In this document: positions 25,130 through 36,316 of the stretch, piece after piece
How positions within the stretch are numbered: the first letter of the stretch is position 1
How the letters are laid out: each line of letters opens with the position of its first letter
Source: Selenomonadales bacterium 4137-cl
Lineage (GTDB): Bacteria; Bacillota; Negativicutes; Sporomusales; UBA7701
Assembly (NCBI GenBank): GCA_032334055.1
Contig: JAUOZS010000001.1
Span: 1,338,501-1,402,500, forward strand
Direction of reading: 5' to 3'
Length of the DNA: 64,000 bases
Position numbers and translations under genes: made by a program
The notes under the pieces: model-generated
The model's input: only the letters and a program-made list of their open reading frames with translations
Database searches by the model: none
What the model was told of the DNA's origin: nothing

Positions 25130-25211
25130 CTTTTTTTATTTTCTGCTGCCAACCAACGGCGGACTGACGACATTGTATTCATAATACATCTTCATGGCGG
25201 CAGGAAAACTG

Positions 25212-25238
25212 ACAAATTTTATAGAAATTATAATTTGT
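25212..25238. promoter_or_regulatory. Inverted repeat with embedded TATAAT upstream of pduL-buk
   Basis: ACAAATT (25212-25218) and AATTTGT (25232-25238) flank an AT-rich centre. TATAAT at 25229-25234 lies in the right half, but no good -35 is found at 17-18 nt. It may be an operator over a regulated promoter. The rest of 25130-25297 shows nothing else. Confidence 0.35.
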
Positions 25239-25297
25239 TCTGCAAACAAGAACGGCGTTCGGCAGATGGAAACAAAGTTATCGAGGAGTGTTTATTG

Positions 25298-25873
25298 ATG
25301 CCGGGAAAACTTGTCCCTGTCGGGATCTCGGCCCGGCACGTCCATGTATGCCAAGAACATCTGGATGTGCTTTTCGGGGTCGGGCACAAGCTTACGCCCT
25401 ATAAGGATTTATACCAGATCGGCTACTACGCGGCTGAAGAGACCGTAGACCTGGTAACTGCCAAAGGAACCCTCAAAAAGGTCCGCATCCTGGGTCCGGA
25501 ACGTAAGACGTCCCAGGTGGAGATTTCACGCAGTGACGCCCTCAAGCTGGGCATATCGGTACCAGTACGCGATTCCGGCGACCTTGACGGTTCCCCGCCC
25601 ATTACCCTGGTTGGTCCCCGCGGGTCGGTTACCTTGCCGAAGGGGGTCATCGCCGCCTGGCGGCATATCCACATGGACCCGGCGGACGCCGCCGCTTTCG
25701 GCGTAAAAGACCGCGCCTATGTAAGGGTCAAATGCCTCAACGCGACCCGCCCGCTTATCTTTGAGAACGTGTTGGTCAGAGTGCTGGAAGGCTGGCTGCT
25801 GGAAATGCATCTCGACACCGATGAAGCCAACGCCGCCATGCTGAATAACGGCGACCGCGTGGAAATACTGTAG
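25298..25873 (+). CDS. pduL: Phosphate propanoyltransferase (PduL family)
   Basis: 191 residues from ATG 25298 behind GAGGAGTG; an earlier in-frame start at 25235 is rejected. The family hallmarks are VPVGISARHVHV near the start, RGSVTLPKGVIAAWRHIHM in the middle and the closing LHLDTDEANA-type segment (here MHLDTDEANAAM). The His residues bind zinc. It converts propionyl- or acetyl-CoA to the acyl phosphate. There is no microcompartment shell gene and no encapsulation peptide at the N-terminus, so it is probably a soluble enzyme. The butyrate kinase gene is 47 nt downstream, giving an acyl-CoA to acid plus ATP route. Confidence 0.9.
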   Translation: MPGKLVPVGISARHVHVCQEHLDVLFGVGHKLTPYKDLYQIGYYAAEETVDLVTAKGTLKKVRILGPERKTSQVEISRSDALKLGISVPVRDSGDLDGSPPITLVGPRGSVTLPKGVIAAWRHIHMDPADAAAFGVKDRAYVRVKCLNATRPLIFENVLVRVLEGWLLEMHLDTDEANAAMLNNGDRVEIL

Positions 25874-25920
25874 TTTCCCGCCGTTAGCCCAACAGAACTT
25901 TTCGAGGAGTGTAGCAAGCT

Positions 25921-26991
25921 ATGACCGAGAAAATATTGGCGATAAACCCCGGTTCGACCTCGACAAAAATCGCCGTATACGCTGATTGCCGTGAAATCCT
26001 CACCGAAAACCTCAGCCACAGCGCCGAAGAGCTGGCCGTTTTCGCCGACATCATGGCCCAGGCGCCTTATCGTTTGGCTAAGATACGAGAAATCCTCAAA
26101 CATAACGGACTTAGCCTGAGAGACTTCGCCGCCGTCGTCGGCCGCGGCGGCTTGCTCAAGCCTATGCTGAGCGGCACTTACACCGTCAACCAGGCGATGC
26201 TCGACGACCTTAAAAACGCCCGTTACGGCGCGCACGCCTCCAACCTCGGCGCGATACTCGCCGACCAGCTGGCCGCCGAGGCGTCCATCCCGGCCTATAT
26301 CGTCGATCCGGTCGTTGTCGACGAACTCGACGACATCGCCCGGATCACCGGCCGGCCGGAGATTATCAAAAAGAGCGTCTTCCACGCCCTCAACCAGAAG
26401 GCCACCGCCAAACGGTTCGCCCAAAGCATCGGCCGGAAGTACGAGGACCTCAACCTTGTCGTCGCCCACCTCGGCGGCGGCATATCGGTAGGCTGTCACC
26501 GCCAGGGGCGGGTGGTCGAGGTCAACAACGCCCTCGACGGCGAAGGGCCTTTTACCCCTGAAAGGGCGGGCACGGTCCAGGCGGGTCAGTTCGTCGAATT
26601 CGTGCTGGCGAGCAAGCTCGGAAAAGGCGAAGTATCGAAACTCCTGGCCGGCAAAGGCGGCTTGGTCGCCTGCCTGGGCACCAACGACGCCCGGGAGGTC
26701 GAAAAGCGCATCAAATCCGGGGACAAAGAGGCCGAAACCGTCTACAACGCGATGATATACCAGGTAGCCCGCTACATCGCCGCCGCGGCCGTACCGGTAT
26801 GCGGAAAAGTCGACCATATCATCCTGACCGGCGGCATCGCCTACTCGGATTATCTTACCGCCAAAATCAGGGAGTATGTCGCCTTCATCGCTCCGGTCAC
26901 CGTCCTGCCGGGCGAGAACGAGCTTCAGGCGCTGGCCGAAGGAGCCCTGCGCGTGCTAAGCGGCGAAGAGCAACCAAGAGAATACCGGTGA
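25921..26991 (+). CDS. buk: Butyrate kinase
   Basis: 356 residues of the ASKHA (acetokinase) family: NPGSTSTKIAVY at the N-terminus, VVGRGGLLKP, VFHALNQKATAKRFA, NLVVAHLGGGISVG and the late LTGGIAYSDYL. It is closest to butyrate/branched-chain fatty-acid kinases, shorter than acetate kinase (about 400). It makes ATP from acyl phosphate. With PduL next door the natural partner reaction is phosphotransacylation, so butyrate or propionate/isobutyrate may be the product; the exact chain length cannot be read. ATG 25921 follows CGAGGAGTG. Confidence 0.9.
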   Translation: MTEKILAINPGSTSTKIAVYADCREILTENLSHSAEELAVFADIMAQAPYRLAKIREILKHNGLSLRDFAAVVGRGGLLKPMLSGTYTVNQAMLDDLKNARYGAHASNLGAILADQLAAEASIPAYIVDPVVVDELDDIARITGRPEIIKKSVFHALNQKATAKRFAQSIGRKYEDLNLVVAHLGGGISVGCHRQGRVVEVNNALDGEGPFTPERAGTVQAGQFVEFVLASKLGKGEVSKLLAGKGGLVACLGTNDAREVEKRIKSGDKEAETVYNAMIYQVARYIAAAAVPVCGKVDHIILTGGIAYSDYLTAKIREYVAFIAPVTVLPGENELQALAEGALRVLSGEEQPREYR

Positions 26992-27003
26992 AAAACCAGC
27001 TCC

Positions 27004-27033
27004 GCCCATCCCTGTCGTCGCACGGGGGTGGGC
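27004..27033 (+). terminator. Possible terminator after buk
   Basis: GCCCATCCC (27004-27012) and GGGGTGGGC (27025-27033) with one G-U pair, then TTTTCG. Short U-tract. Confidence 0.5.
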
Positions 27034-27116
27034 TTTTCGTCGTTGTCGCCGCCGGTTCGCATGGAGGAATAAGGTTTCCGCCTGTCGAATATCCGTTTGA
27101 CGAAGGAGGGCGAGAT

Positions 27117-27614
27117 ATGCTCGTTATCGGCATCGACCCAGGAACCGCCATCTGCGGCTGGGGAGTGGTCAGGCAGGAAGGCAGCCGCATCAAGGCTATC
27201 GCTTACGGAGCCGCCCAGACCAGCCCCACCCTTGACACCGCCACCCGTCTCGCCGCCGTATTTAACGCCATCGATGCGCTCATCAAGGAGCACCGTCCTG
27301 ACGTCGTCGGCGTCGAACAGCTCTTCTTCAACAAGAACGTCACCACGGCAATGACCGTCGGCCAAGCGCGCGGCGTCATCCTGCTCGCGGCCGCGCTCAA
27401 CGGCGTCGCCGTCGCCGAGTGTACTCCCCTGCAGGTCAAGCAAGCCGTCGTCGGCTACGGCAAAGCCACCAAGGAACAAGTAATCTACATGACCCAAAAA
27501 CTCCTTTGCCTGCCGGCCAAGCCCCATCCCGACGACGTGGCCGACGCCCTGGCGGTGGCTATCTGCACCGCTCACACCAGCACCTTGAGCAAAATGAGGG
27601 ACAACAAGCGATGA
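27117..27614 (+). CDS. ruvC: Holliday-junction resolvase RuvC
   Basis: 165 residues from ATG 27117, behind AAGGAGGG. A longer in-frame reading back to 26799 lies inside buk and is rejected. The acidic active-site residues are D7 in IGIDPG, E67 in VGVEQLFF and the HPDDVADALAVA segment near 138-142. It cuts Holliday junctions moved by RuvAB. The stop overlaps the ruvA start (ATGA), so ruvC-ruvA-ruvB is a coupled operon. Bacillus lacks ruvC at this locus and uses RecU; having ruvC fits Clostridia/Negativicutes. Confidence 0.95.
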   Translation: MLVIGIDPGTAICGWGVVRQEGSRIKAIAYGAAQTSPTLDTATRLAAVFNAIDALIKEHRPDVVGVEQLFFNKNVTTAMTVGQARGVILLAAALNGVAVAECTPLQVKQAVVGYGKATKEQVIYMTQKLLCLPAKPHPDDVADALAVAICTAHTSTLSKMRDNKR

Positions 27615-28213
27615 TCGGTTATCTGAAAGGCACCGTCACCCATCTGTATAACGAACACTGCTTCCTTGACGTCCAAGGGGTCGGCTACCGCGTATTCATC
27701 CCCGCCTCCACCAGGCAGCAACTCGCCGCAGGCTCAGCCGTCACCCTTTTCACCCACCTCAACGTTCGCGAAGACGCTATGCTGTTGTATGGGTTTATCA
27801 CAACCGACGAATACGAACTTTTCCAGCACCTCATCACGATAACCGGCGTGGGTCCCAAGGTCGCTTTAGGCGTGCTGTCCGCCATCAGTCCAGCCGAATT
27901 CCGCGCTGCCGTCAGCCAGAAAAACGCCGCCCTGCTCACCCGCATCCCCGGCATCGGCAAGAAAACGGCCGAGCGCCTAATCCTTGAGCTCAAAGACAAG
28001 CTCGGCCTGCCGGAAGGTTTCTCCCCCGTAGCCGGCAAAGCCGGCCTGGCGGCGGAAATTCCTCAGGACGCCCGCCAGGAAGCGGCTCAGGCGCTGGTCG
28101 CTTTGGGCTACAGCCAGAGCGAGGTCGGCTCCGTCCTCCAGAGAATAGAAAGCGACGGCCAAAGCGCCGAAGAAATGATAAAGCTAGCCCTCAAAGAGTT
28201 CGCCAGGAGGTAG
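27611..28213 (+). CDS. ruvA: Holliday-junction DNA helicase subunit RuvA
   Basis: 200 residues, typical length. Domain I is an OB fold (MIGYLKGTV, DVQGVGYRVFIP). Domain II has two helix-hairpin-helix motifs (ITGVGPKVALGVL, IPGIGKKTAERLI). The flexible linker leads to domain III (ARQEAAQALVALGYSQSEV), which contacts RuvB. It binds four-way junctions as a tetramer. ATG 27611 overlaps the ruvC stop by 4 nt. Confidence 0.97.
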   Translation: MIGYLKGTVTHLYNEHCFLDVQGVGYRVFIPASTRQQLAAGSAVTLFTHLNVREDAMLLYGFITTDEYELFQHLITITGVGPKVALGVLSAISPAEFRAAVSQKNAALLTRIPGIGKKTAERLILELKDKLGLPEGFSPVAGKAGLAAEIPQDARQEAAQALVALGYSQSEVGSVLQRIESDGQSAEEMIKLALKEFARR

Positions 28214-28219
28214 CCCCGT

Positions 28220-29248
28220 ATGGAAGAAGACAGAATCGTCGCCGGCGGCGCACAGGACGCCGACACCTGGCAGTTCAGCCTGCGCCCCAAGAGGCTTAAC
28301 GAATACATCGGTCAGGACCAGGTCAAACAGAATCTCGCCGTATTCATTCAGGCCGCGGCTTCCCGCGGCGAGGCGCTCGACCACGTTCTGCTCTACGGGC
28401 CGCCGGGCCTCGGAAAAACCACCCTCGCCGGCATCATCGCCAACGAACTCGGCGCCGGCTTCAGGGTCACCTCCGGGCCGGCCGTCGAGCGCCCCGGCGA
28501 CCTTGCCGCCCTGCTTACCAACCTCGCCGACCGGGACGTCCTCTTCATCGACGAGATACACCGGCTGCCGCGCGGCGTCGAGGAAATTCTCTACACCGCG
28601 ATGGAAGACTACGCCCTTGACATAATCATCGGCAAAGGCCCCAGCGCCCGCTCCATCCGCCTCGACCTGCCCCGGTTCACCCTCGTCGGCGCCACCACCA
28701 GGGCCGGGGCGCTCGGCGCGCCGCTCCGCGACCGGTTCGGCGTCGTCTGCCGTCTGGAATACTACGAGCAGCAGCACCTCGAATGCATTATAAAACGGGC
28801 CGCGGAAATACTGAACATTGCCGTTGATGACCGAGGCTCCCAGGAGATCGCCCGTCGCTCCCGCGGCACCCCCCGGGTGGCCAACCGTCTCCTCAAAAGG
28901 GTGCGAGATTTTGCCCAGGTAGCGGCCGACGGCGTCATCACCCAGGAGGTCGCCGACCAGGCCCTGGCCATGCTCGAGGTCGACAGCCGCGGTCTCGATA
29001 AGACCGACCGGCGGCTGCTCACCACCATCATCGCCATGTTCGGCGGCGGACCGGTGGGCGTGGAGACGCTCGCCGCCGCCATCAGCGAAGAAACCGCCAC
29101 CATTGAGGACGTGTACGAGCCCTTCCTTATGCAGCTCGGCCTTCTGAGCCGCACCCCCCGCGGACGGGTTGTCACCCCCGCGGCTTACGACCATGTCGGC
29201 ATCGCCTACAAGGGCGATAACGGCGAAAAACAAGCGAAACTCTGGTGA
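28220..29248 (+). CDS. ruvB: Holliday-junction branch-migration ATPase RuvB
   Basis: 342 residues. The AAA+ core has Walker [10 protein letters not shown] at about 60-68, Walker [11 protein letters not shown] near 108, sensor 1 GATTRAG and the arginine-finger region. A C-terminal winged helix ([17 protein letters not shown]) binds DNA. It drives branch migration with RuvA. It starts 6 nt after ruvA, and its stop overlaps queH. Confidence 0.97.
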   Translation: MEEDRIVAGGAQDADTWQFSLRPKRLNEYIGQDQVKQNLAVFIQAAASRGEALDHVLLYGPPGLGKTTLAGIIANELGAGFRVTSGPAVERPGDLAALLTNLADRDVLFIDEIHRLPRGVEEILYTAMEDYALDIIIGKGPSARSIRLDLPRFTLVGATTRAGALGAPLRDRFGVVCRLEYYEQQHLECIIKRAAEILNIAVDDRGSQEIARRSRGTPRVANRLLKRVRDFAQVAADGVITQEVADQALAMLEVDSRGLDKTDRRLLTTIIAMFGGGPVGVETLAAAISEETATIEDVYEPFLMQLGLLSRTPRGRVVTPAAYDHVGIAYKGDNGEKQAKLW

Positions 29249-29835
29249 AAAAGATGAAAATGCTGCTCCACCTCTGCTGCGGCCCCTGCGCCGCTTTCCC
29301 TGTCCGCCACCTGCGCGAGGCGGGACACGAAATCGTCGGCTACTTCTACAATCCCAATATTCACCCTTATAAGGAGTTTGTCCGCCGTCTCGACACCAGC
29401 AAGGAATTTGCCGCCAAGGTCGGCCTTGACCTCGCGGTGGACGCCGCTTACACCCTCGAAGACTACCTTGCCGGAGCGCTGGCCGCCGGCGGCGACCGCT
29501 GCCGCGCCTGCTATGAGCTGCGCCTCAGGCAGGCCGCCCGCTACGCGAAAGAAAACGGCTTCGACTGCTTCACCACCACCCTGCTCGTAAGTCCCTACCA
29601 GCGCCACGAGACTATCAGGGAAGTCGGCGAAGCCGTCGCGGCCGAGGAAAACGTGCCATTTTGCTACATAGACTTCCGGCCCGGCTGGCCGGAAGGAGTG
29701 CGGATAAGCAAGGAACTGGAACTTTACCGCCAACCATATTGCGGCTGCATCTTCAGCGAACGGGACCGCTACTGCAAACCGCGGAAGGAGGAGCGCCAAT
29801 GCCCGCAGGATTCGACTCCCTCGGAAAAACCCTGA
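29245..29835 (+). CDS. queH: Epoxyqueuosine reductase QueH
   Basis: 196 residues. It shows the DUF208/QueH Cys pattern, HLCCGPCA near the N-terminus and RCRACYELR then [10 protein letters not shown] later; these bind an Fe-S cluster and a second metal. It catalyses the last step of queuosine synthesis, reducing epoxyqueuosine in tRNA, as the alternative to QueG. The queA and tgt genes lie 1.5-3.5 kb downstream, so the operon holds three queuosine steps. The start is GTG 29245, overlapping the ruvB stop (GTGA); ATG 29254 is an alternative. Its 3' end overlaps the DUF2905 gene by 37 nt. Confidence 0.92.
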   Translation: MKKMKMLLHLCCGPCAAFPVRHLREAGHEIVGYFYNPNIHPYKEFVRRLDTSKEFAAKVGLDLAVDAAYTLEDYLAGALAAGGDRCRACYELRLRQAARYAKENGFDCFTTTLLVSPYQRHETIREVGEAVAAEENVPFCYIDFRPGWPEGVRISKELELYRQPYCGCIFSERDRYCKPRKEERQCPQDSTPSEKP

Positions 29836-30026
29836 TGATCTTTGGCGCCGTCCTCCTCATCGCCGGGGCCGTGCTTCACTTCGGCGGCAAAATACCCTGG
29901 CTGGGAAGGCTGCCGGGCGACATCCACGTCGAACGGGAAAACTTCAGCTTCTATTTTCCGATCGTAACGTCAATCCTTCTGAGCATCGTCCTGACCATCG
30001 TCATTAATCTGTTCACCCGCCGTTAG
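29799..30026 (+). CDS. DUF2905 small membrane protein
   Basis: 75 residues with two membrane helices at about 10-28 ([17 protein letters not shown]) and 52-71 (IVTSILLSIVLTIVINLF), joined by the conserved loop IPWLGRLPGDIHVERENFSFYFP, the family signature. Function unknown. ATG 29799 follows GGAAGGAGGAG and lies inside the end of queH in another frame. The family often sits beside ruvB, queA or spoIID-type genes. Confidence 0.88.
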   Translation: MPAGFDSLGKTLMIFGAVLLIAGAVLHFGGKIPWLGRLPGDIHVERENFSFYFPIVTSILLSIVLTIVINLFTRR

Positions 30027-30041
30027 GCTAAAGGAGTGTAT

Positions 30042-31364
30042 ATGCGCAAAGCAATCCTTATCCTGGGGCTGCTGCTGCTCGCCATGCTGCCCGCAGCCCC
30101 CGCCAAGGCCGGACAAGCCTCTCCGCCGACCGTCAGGGTCGGCTTATGGGCCAACCAGACAAGCATCATCCTTTCCGCCGCCGACGGCTTCTCCCTGGCC
30201 GACACCGACAGCAAGGAACTCCTGGGCAGTTACCGGGCCAAGGAGAAAGTCATGATAACCTTCGGGGCTTCGGGGATCGCCGTCAACGGACGGCCGGTCG
30301 CAGCGCGCGCGCTGACCGCATTTTTGCCGGCGAAATCCGTCGCCGGCATCGAAGTAAACAGGCGCGAGTACAGGGGGACGGTCAGCATCCGACGCACCGC
30401 CGGCAAGAACGGCCTGACCGTGGTCAATACCCTGTCGCTGGAGGAATATGTCTACGGCATCATCGCCCGCGAGATATCCCCCGCCTGGCCGGCGGAGGCG
30501 GTCAAAGCCCAGGCGGTTGCCGCTCGCACCTACGCTCTCAATAGTCTCGGCAAACACAAGGACGACGGCTATGACGTCTGCGCCACCACCCACTGCCAGG
30601 TCTACGGCGGCAAAACCGCCGAGGACGCCCGTGCCACCAAGGCGGTCGACGACACCCGCGGCCTTGTCGTTACCTACAAAGGAGAACCCGTTCCAGCCTA
30701 CTTCCATGGCAGCGGGGGCGGCTTCACCGAAAACAGCGAAAACGTCTGGGGTGGCTTCCATCCGGCCCTGCGCGGCGTCGCCGACTATGATCAGGGATCG
30801 CCTCACTATCGCTGGGAGAAACAAATGAGCCTGAAAGAGGTTGAGACTGCCCTCGAAAGCGCCGGCATCATGGTAGGCAGCCTACAGGCCATCGAATTGT
30901 CGCCGCTGACCAAGCCGCCGGTAAGCAGCCGAGACCGGGGCGTTTCCGGACGGGTCAAAGATATCCGGCTGGTCGGCAGCTCCGGCAGCACGGTCGTAAG
31001 CGGCACCAAGCTGCGCACAGTCCTCGGCCTCAACAGCACCCTGTTCGACATCAAAGTAACCCTGCCGGCCAAAAAGGCGGTTGAATTCGAGATAACCGAC
31101 AGCTACGGCGACCGGGACACGAAAACCGTGCCGATCAGCGTAAAGCCCCTGCCCGACAAATCGGACAACCCCGATATCCGGCGCGTGAGCGGCCGGGCCA
31201 ACGAGACCATTGTCTTCACAGGCTTCGGGTGGGGTCACGGCATCGGGTTGTCCCAGTGGGGAGCCAGAGCCATGGCCGAAAAGGCCCCTGCTGGCGACAC
31301 CGCATATTTCCGCACGATATTGAAACACTACTACACAGGCGTAGAGATAAGCAAACTCTACTGA
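30042..31364 (+). CDS. SpoIID/LytB-domain protein
   Basis: 440 residues from ATG 30042; GTG 30036 is in frame but lies inside the AAGGAG site. A signal peptide (about 1-25, [18 protein letters not shown]) is followed by an N-terminal domain, then the SpoIID catalytic core: [31 protein letters not shown], the Cys pair [23 protein letters not shown] and [16 protein letters not shown]. SpoIID-type enzymes are lytic transglycosylases acting on denuded glycan during engulfment or on vegetative wall. The locus (ruv-que) is not the usual spoIID site, so it may be a paralogue (LytB/YcgG type) and not the engulfment enzyme itself. Confidence 0.88.
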   Translation: MRKAILILGLLLLAMLPAAPAKAGQASPPTVRVGLWANQTSIILSAADGFSLADTDSKELLGSYRAKEKVMITFGASGIAVNGRPVAARALTAFLPAKSVAGIEVNRREYRGTVSIRRTAGKNGLTVVNTLSLEEYVYGIIAREISPAWPAEAVKAQAVAARTYALNSLGKHKDDGYDVCATTHCQVYGGKTAEDARATKAVDDTRGLVVTYKGEPVPAYFHGSGGGFTENSENVWGGFHPALRGVADYDQGSPHYRWEKQMSLKEVETALESAGIMVGSLQAIELSPLTKPPVSSRDRGVSGRVKDIRLVGSSGSTVVSGTKLRTVLGLNSTLFDIKVTLPAKKAVEFEITDSYGDRDTKTVPISVKPLPDKSDNPDIRRVSGRANETIVFTGFGWGHGIGLSQWGARAMAEKAPAGDTAYFRTILKHYYTGVEISKLY

Positions 31365-31375
31365 GGAGCCCCTTG

Positions 31376-33540
<2,165 letters not shown>

Positions 33541-33598
33541 AGGATTTAAGGGAAAGGTGCAGAATATAACGGGAGGACAAAACGGGAGGTGAGTTGGC

Positions 33599-33877
33599 AT
33601 GGAGTTTCTTTCGCCGGAAATTTTGCAATGGGCGCCTTTTATAATCATGATCGTTATCTTCTACTTCCTGTTCTACAGGCCGCAGAAGAAGGAACAGAAA
33701 AAACGCTCCGACATGCTCGGCAGCATGAAGAAGGGCGACCGCGTCGTCACCATCGGAGGTATTCACGGCACCATCACCGGTTTCAGCGACGATACCGTCA
33801 CCATCAGAGTTGCGGAAAAAGTCGAGCTTGATTTCAACCGCGCCGCGGTGGCATCGGTAAAGAACAAGGCTGAATAG
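33599..33877 (+). CDS. yajC: Preprotein translocase subunit YajC
   Basis: 92 residues: one membrane helix at about 10-27 (APFIIMIVIFYFLFY) followed by the basic RPQKKEQKKRSDM and the conserved KKGDRVVTIGGIHGTI segment with a short beta domain. It is an accessory of the SecDF part of the Sec translocon. ATG 33599 is placed behind GGGAGGTGAG. secD and secF lie 2.4 kb downstream, separated by four unrelated genes. Confidence 0.95.
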   Translation: MEFLSPEILQWAPFIIMIVIFYFLFYRPQKKEQKKRSDMLGSMKKGDRVVTIGGIHGTITGFSDDTVTIRVAEKVELDFNRAAVASVKNKAE

Positions 33878-33879
33878 CC

Positions 33880-34467
33880 ATGTCCTCCAGGAAGGAAGCC
33901 AAACAGCGGCTGCGCCGGGAAATGCTCGCCATACGGCGCAGCCTTTCTGCTGAGGAGATTGAAAAGGGGAGCGAGGCCATCGCTGCCTATTTTTGTGCGT
34001 GGCCCGAATATCGGTCAGCCGAAGTAGTCATGTTTTTTCTCGCGATGGCCGACGAGCCGCAGACGGTCGCGCTCATTGAAGACGCCTGGCGGGCGGGCAA
34101 AAAAGTGGCGGTCCCGCAGATGGGCGAGGTTTACGGCTTCATGGAGGCTGCGGCCCTTGACGGTTGGGACAACCTCGTGACCGGCCGCCTCGGGCTCAAG
34201 GCTCCCGATCCGGCGAAAACCCGGCTCATCGACCCGGCCGCCATCGAGCTTATCGTCGTTCCCGGGGTGGCGTTCGATGCTACCGGCCGCCGCTTAGGCA
34301 TGGGGGCGGGCTATTACGACCGTTTCCTGCCGCGGGCCTCTCAGGCCCGTCGCATGGGGCTCGCCTGGTCGGCCCAGTTAGTGGCGGAGGTTCCCGCCGA
34401 CGAGCACGACGTACGGATGGATTATCTCTTGACGGAAAACGGCTTTTGGCCCTTGTCGGGCGGCTAG
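33880..34467 (+). CDS. 5-formyltetrahydrofolate cyclo-ligase
   Basis: 195 residues. The N-terminal basic KEAKQRLRREM, the MFFLAMADEPQT region and the signature RLGMGAGYYDRFL near residue 145 identify the family, with IVVPGVAFDATGRR before it. It converts 5-formyl-THF to 5,10-methenyl-THF using ATP. It starts 2 nt after yajC, so it is coupled to it. Length is normal (180-200). Confidence 0.93.
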   Translation: MSSRKEAKQRLRREMLAIRRSLSAEEIEKGSEAIAAYFCAWPEYRSAEVVMFFLAMADEPQTVALIEDAWRAGKKVAVPQMGEVYGFMEAAALDGWDNLVTGRLGLKAPDPAKTRLIDPAAIELIVVPGVAFDATGRRLGMGAGYYDRFLPRASQARRMGLAWSAQLVAEVPADEHDVRMDYLLTENGFWPLSGG

Positions 34468-34502
34468 CACCGCCGCGGCGTCCGTCTTGCGGGGGTTGCA
34501 CC

Positions 34503-35207
34503 ATGGAGATTCGGATCGGTATCGCTAAAGCCAATAAATACGCGGTCGCCGAATGCGGCGACAGTTTCGAGGTGGCAGAACGACCACGGGGTGGTATTTC
34601 TGCCATTTTGGCTGACGGACAGGGCAGCGGCAAGGCGGCCAAGCAGACGAGCAGCCTTGTGGTCAACCGGGCGGCATCCCTGATTGCCGAGGGAGTGAGG
34701 GACGGGGCGGTGGCCAGAACGGTCCACGACTACCTGTACGCCATGAAGGACGGGAGGGTATCGTCCACCCTCACCATTCTCAGCGCCGATTACGACGCCC
34801 AGACGCTGCTGTTTTCCCGCAACTCCAACTGCCCGGTGCTGGTGAAGACCGAATTCGGCATAACCGTTTATGACGAAGATGTTCCTTCTATCGGTGTGCA
34901 CAAATATATGAAGCCGCTGATGAATCAAGTCCCCCTCGAAGTGGGCACAATTCTGGTATCTTATACCGACGGTATCCAGGCGGCCGGCCGCAAGCGCGGC
35001 AATGCCGTCGATCATGGCCGTATTCTCAGGCTTCTCGAAGACAACGGTCCCGGCGATGTGGAGTTTATCGCCGAAAACATTCTGGAATATGCCCTGACGC
35101 TTGACGATTACCGCCCCGGCGACGACATGACTGTCGTGGTCATGGGCGTTTCCGACCGTGATTCGACCCATAGGATTCAGCGGTTCAGCGTCTCATTTCC
35201 ATACTGA
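34503..35207 (+). CDS. SpoIIE-family PP2C-type phosphatase (single domain)
   Basis: 234 residues, essentially only the catalytic fold: AILADGQGSGKAAK near residue 36 and YRPGDDMTVVVMG near 205 supply the metal-binding Asp residues, with SYTDGIQAAG in between. No sensor or membrane part is attached, so input must come from partners. The start ATG 34503 has a modest ribosome site (GGGGGTT). The following P-loop and HD-domain genes are close (12 nt gap, then a 41-nt overlap), suggesting one signalling unit. The target is unknown; anti-sigma antagonists are the usual substrates in this family. Confidence 0.8.
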   Translation: MEIRIGIAKANKYAVAECGDSFEVAERPRGGISAILADGQGSGKAAKQTSSLVVNRAASLIAEGVRDGAVARTVHDYLYAMKDGRVSSTLTILSADYDAQTLLFSRNSNCPVLVKTEFGITVYDEDVPSIGVHKYMKPLMNQVPLEVGTILVSYTDGIQAAGRKRGNAVDHGRILRLLEDNGPGDVEFIAENILEYALTLDDYRPGDDMTVVVMGVSDRDSTHRIQRFSVSFPY

Positions 35208-35219
35208 GCGGGTGATAAG

Positions 35220-35600
35220 ATGCGGATTGTCGTGGTAGGGCCGTGCGCCAGCGGCAAGACGACCCTGGTCAACCGCCTGCAGGAGTTGGGCTTCGACGCC
35301 CACAACGTCGCCCAGGAACACTCGGGGATAAAGTCGTTGTGGCGTAAGAAGAATCCCGATGTGGTGGTGATGCTCGACGCGTCGCTGCCGGTTATCCGCC
35401 GGCGGCGCGCCGTGCCCTGGGGGGAAGAGAGATTGGCCGCGCAGCGCGAACGCCTGCGGGACGCCAGGGAACATGCCACTTTACACATCCAGACCGATCC
35501 ACTGTCGCGGGAAGAAGTAGTTGGCCGGGTTTTGGACCATATTGCGGGGAGAGCGGATAATGGCAGCGATAACGGTAGCGGATCTGAAGCAAGACCATGA
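35220..35600 (+). CDS. Small P-loop nucleotide-binding protein
   Basis: 126 residues. Walker A GPCASGKTTL at residues 7-16 and a DVVVMLDAS strand (about 46-54) that may act as Walker B. It continues with a basic IRRRRAVPWGEE segment and ends polar. It is the size of a minimal kinase-like P-loop protein (compare adenylate-kinase-like folds), but I cannot name the substrate. It overlaps the HD-domain gene by 41 nt. It is probably part of the same unit as the phosphatase before it. Confidence 0.72.
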   Translation: MRIVVVGPCASGKTTLVNRLQELGFDAHNVAQEHSGIKSLWRKKNPDVVVMLDASLPVIRRRRAVPWGEERLAAQRERLRDAREHATLHIQTDPLSREEVVGRVLDHIAGRADNGSDNGSGSEARP

Positions 35601-36225
35601 GGTCGGGGTCTATCTGGCCTGCAGCACCGAGTATCTGTGCCGGCTCGGGTTCACCGAGCACGGCGGGCGGCACGCCACGCTCGTTTCCGAGCGGGCCCGC
35701 CGCATTCTCGCCGAACTCGGTTACGGGGAGCGCGACTGCGAACTTGCCGCTATCGCCGGGTACCTCCACGACATCGCCAACCTCGTCAACCGTTATAACC
35801 ACGGCGGTACGGGGGCGGTGATGGCTTACGGCATCCTCAGCCGCTTCGGCATGGCGCCGGAGGAAATCGCCCTTGTCGTTTCGGCGATCGGCAACCATGA
35901 GGAGGAACGTGGCAACGCCATCAACCATGTGGCGTCGGCCCTCATCATCGCCGATAAGTCGGACGTTCACCGTTCGCGGGTGACCCACACCGATTTCGCC
36001 AAATTCGAAATCCACGACAGAGTCAACTACGCGGCCGAGGACAGCCGCCTCAACATCGACCGGGAAGCAGGCGAGATCACCCTGGAACTGGCCATCGACA
36101 CGGCCATCTGCCCGGTTATGGAGTATTTCGAAATTTTCCTGGCCCGCATGGTCATGTGCCGGCGGGCGGCCGATTTTTTAAGTTCTCGGTTCGGATTGGT
36201 CATCAACGGCAACAGACTGCTCTAG
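35560..36225 (+). CDS. HD-domain metal-dependent hydrolase
   Basis: 221 residues from ATG 35560 behind GGGGAGAG. Metal-binding pattern of an HD phosphohydrolase: H in EHGGRHATLV, LHDIANLVN, IGNHEEERGNA and IADKSDVHR. Acts on a nucleotide or phosphorylated molecule; the substrate is unknown. An in-frame ATG 39 nt earlier is inside the P-loop gene and lacks a ribosome site. It closes the three-gene set (phosphatase, P-loop protein, HD hydrolase) before the secD promoter. Confidence 0.82.
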   Translation: MAAITVADLKQDHEVGVYLACSTEYLCRLGFTEHGGRHATLVSERARRILAELGYGERDCELAAIAGYLHDIANLVNRYNHGGTGAVMAYGILSRFGMAPEEIALVVSAIGNHEEERGNAINHVASALIIADKSDVHRSRVTHTDFAKFEIHDRVNYAAEDSRLNIDREAGEITLELAIDTAICPVMEYFEIFLARMVMCRRAADFLSSRFGLVINGNRLL

Positions 36226-36248
36226 AGTCCTTTGCCTCACTGGATTCA

Positions 36249-36278
36249 TTGACAGCGGACAGGCCGTGAAGATATAAT
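36249..36278 (+). promoter_or_regulatory. Sigma-A promoter of secD-secF
   Basis: TTGACA (36249-36254), 18 nt, TATAAT (36273-36278). Both boxes match the consensus perfectly, the strongest promoter seen in the window. Confidence 0.88.
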
Positions 36279-36316
36279 TAAATTTGTGCAAAAGAACATG
36301 ATAGGGGGAAAAATCC

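Noticed and set aside
26799..27116. Longer RuvC with about 106 extra N-terminal residues
   Set aside because: The extension lies inside buk and past its stop in another frame; a strong ribosome site and the normal RuvC N-terminus mark 27117.
31365..31375. preQ1 riboswitch before queA
   Set aside because: The gap between the spoIID-like gene and queA is only 11 nt, with no room for the aptamer.
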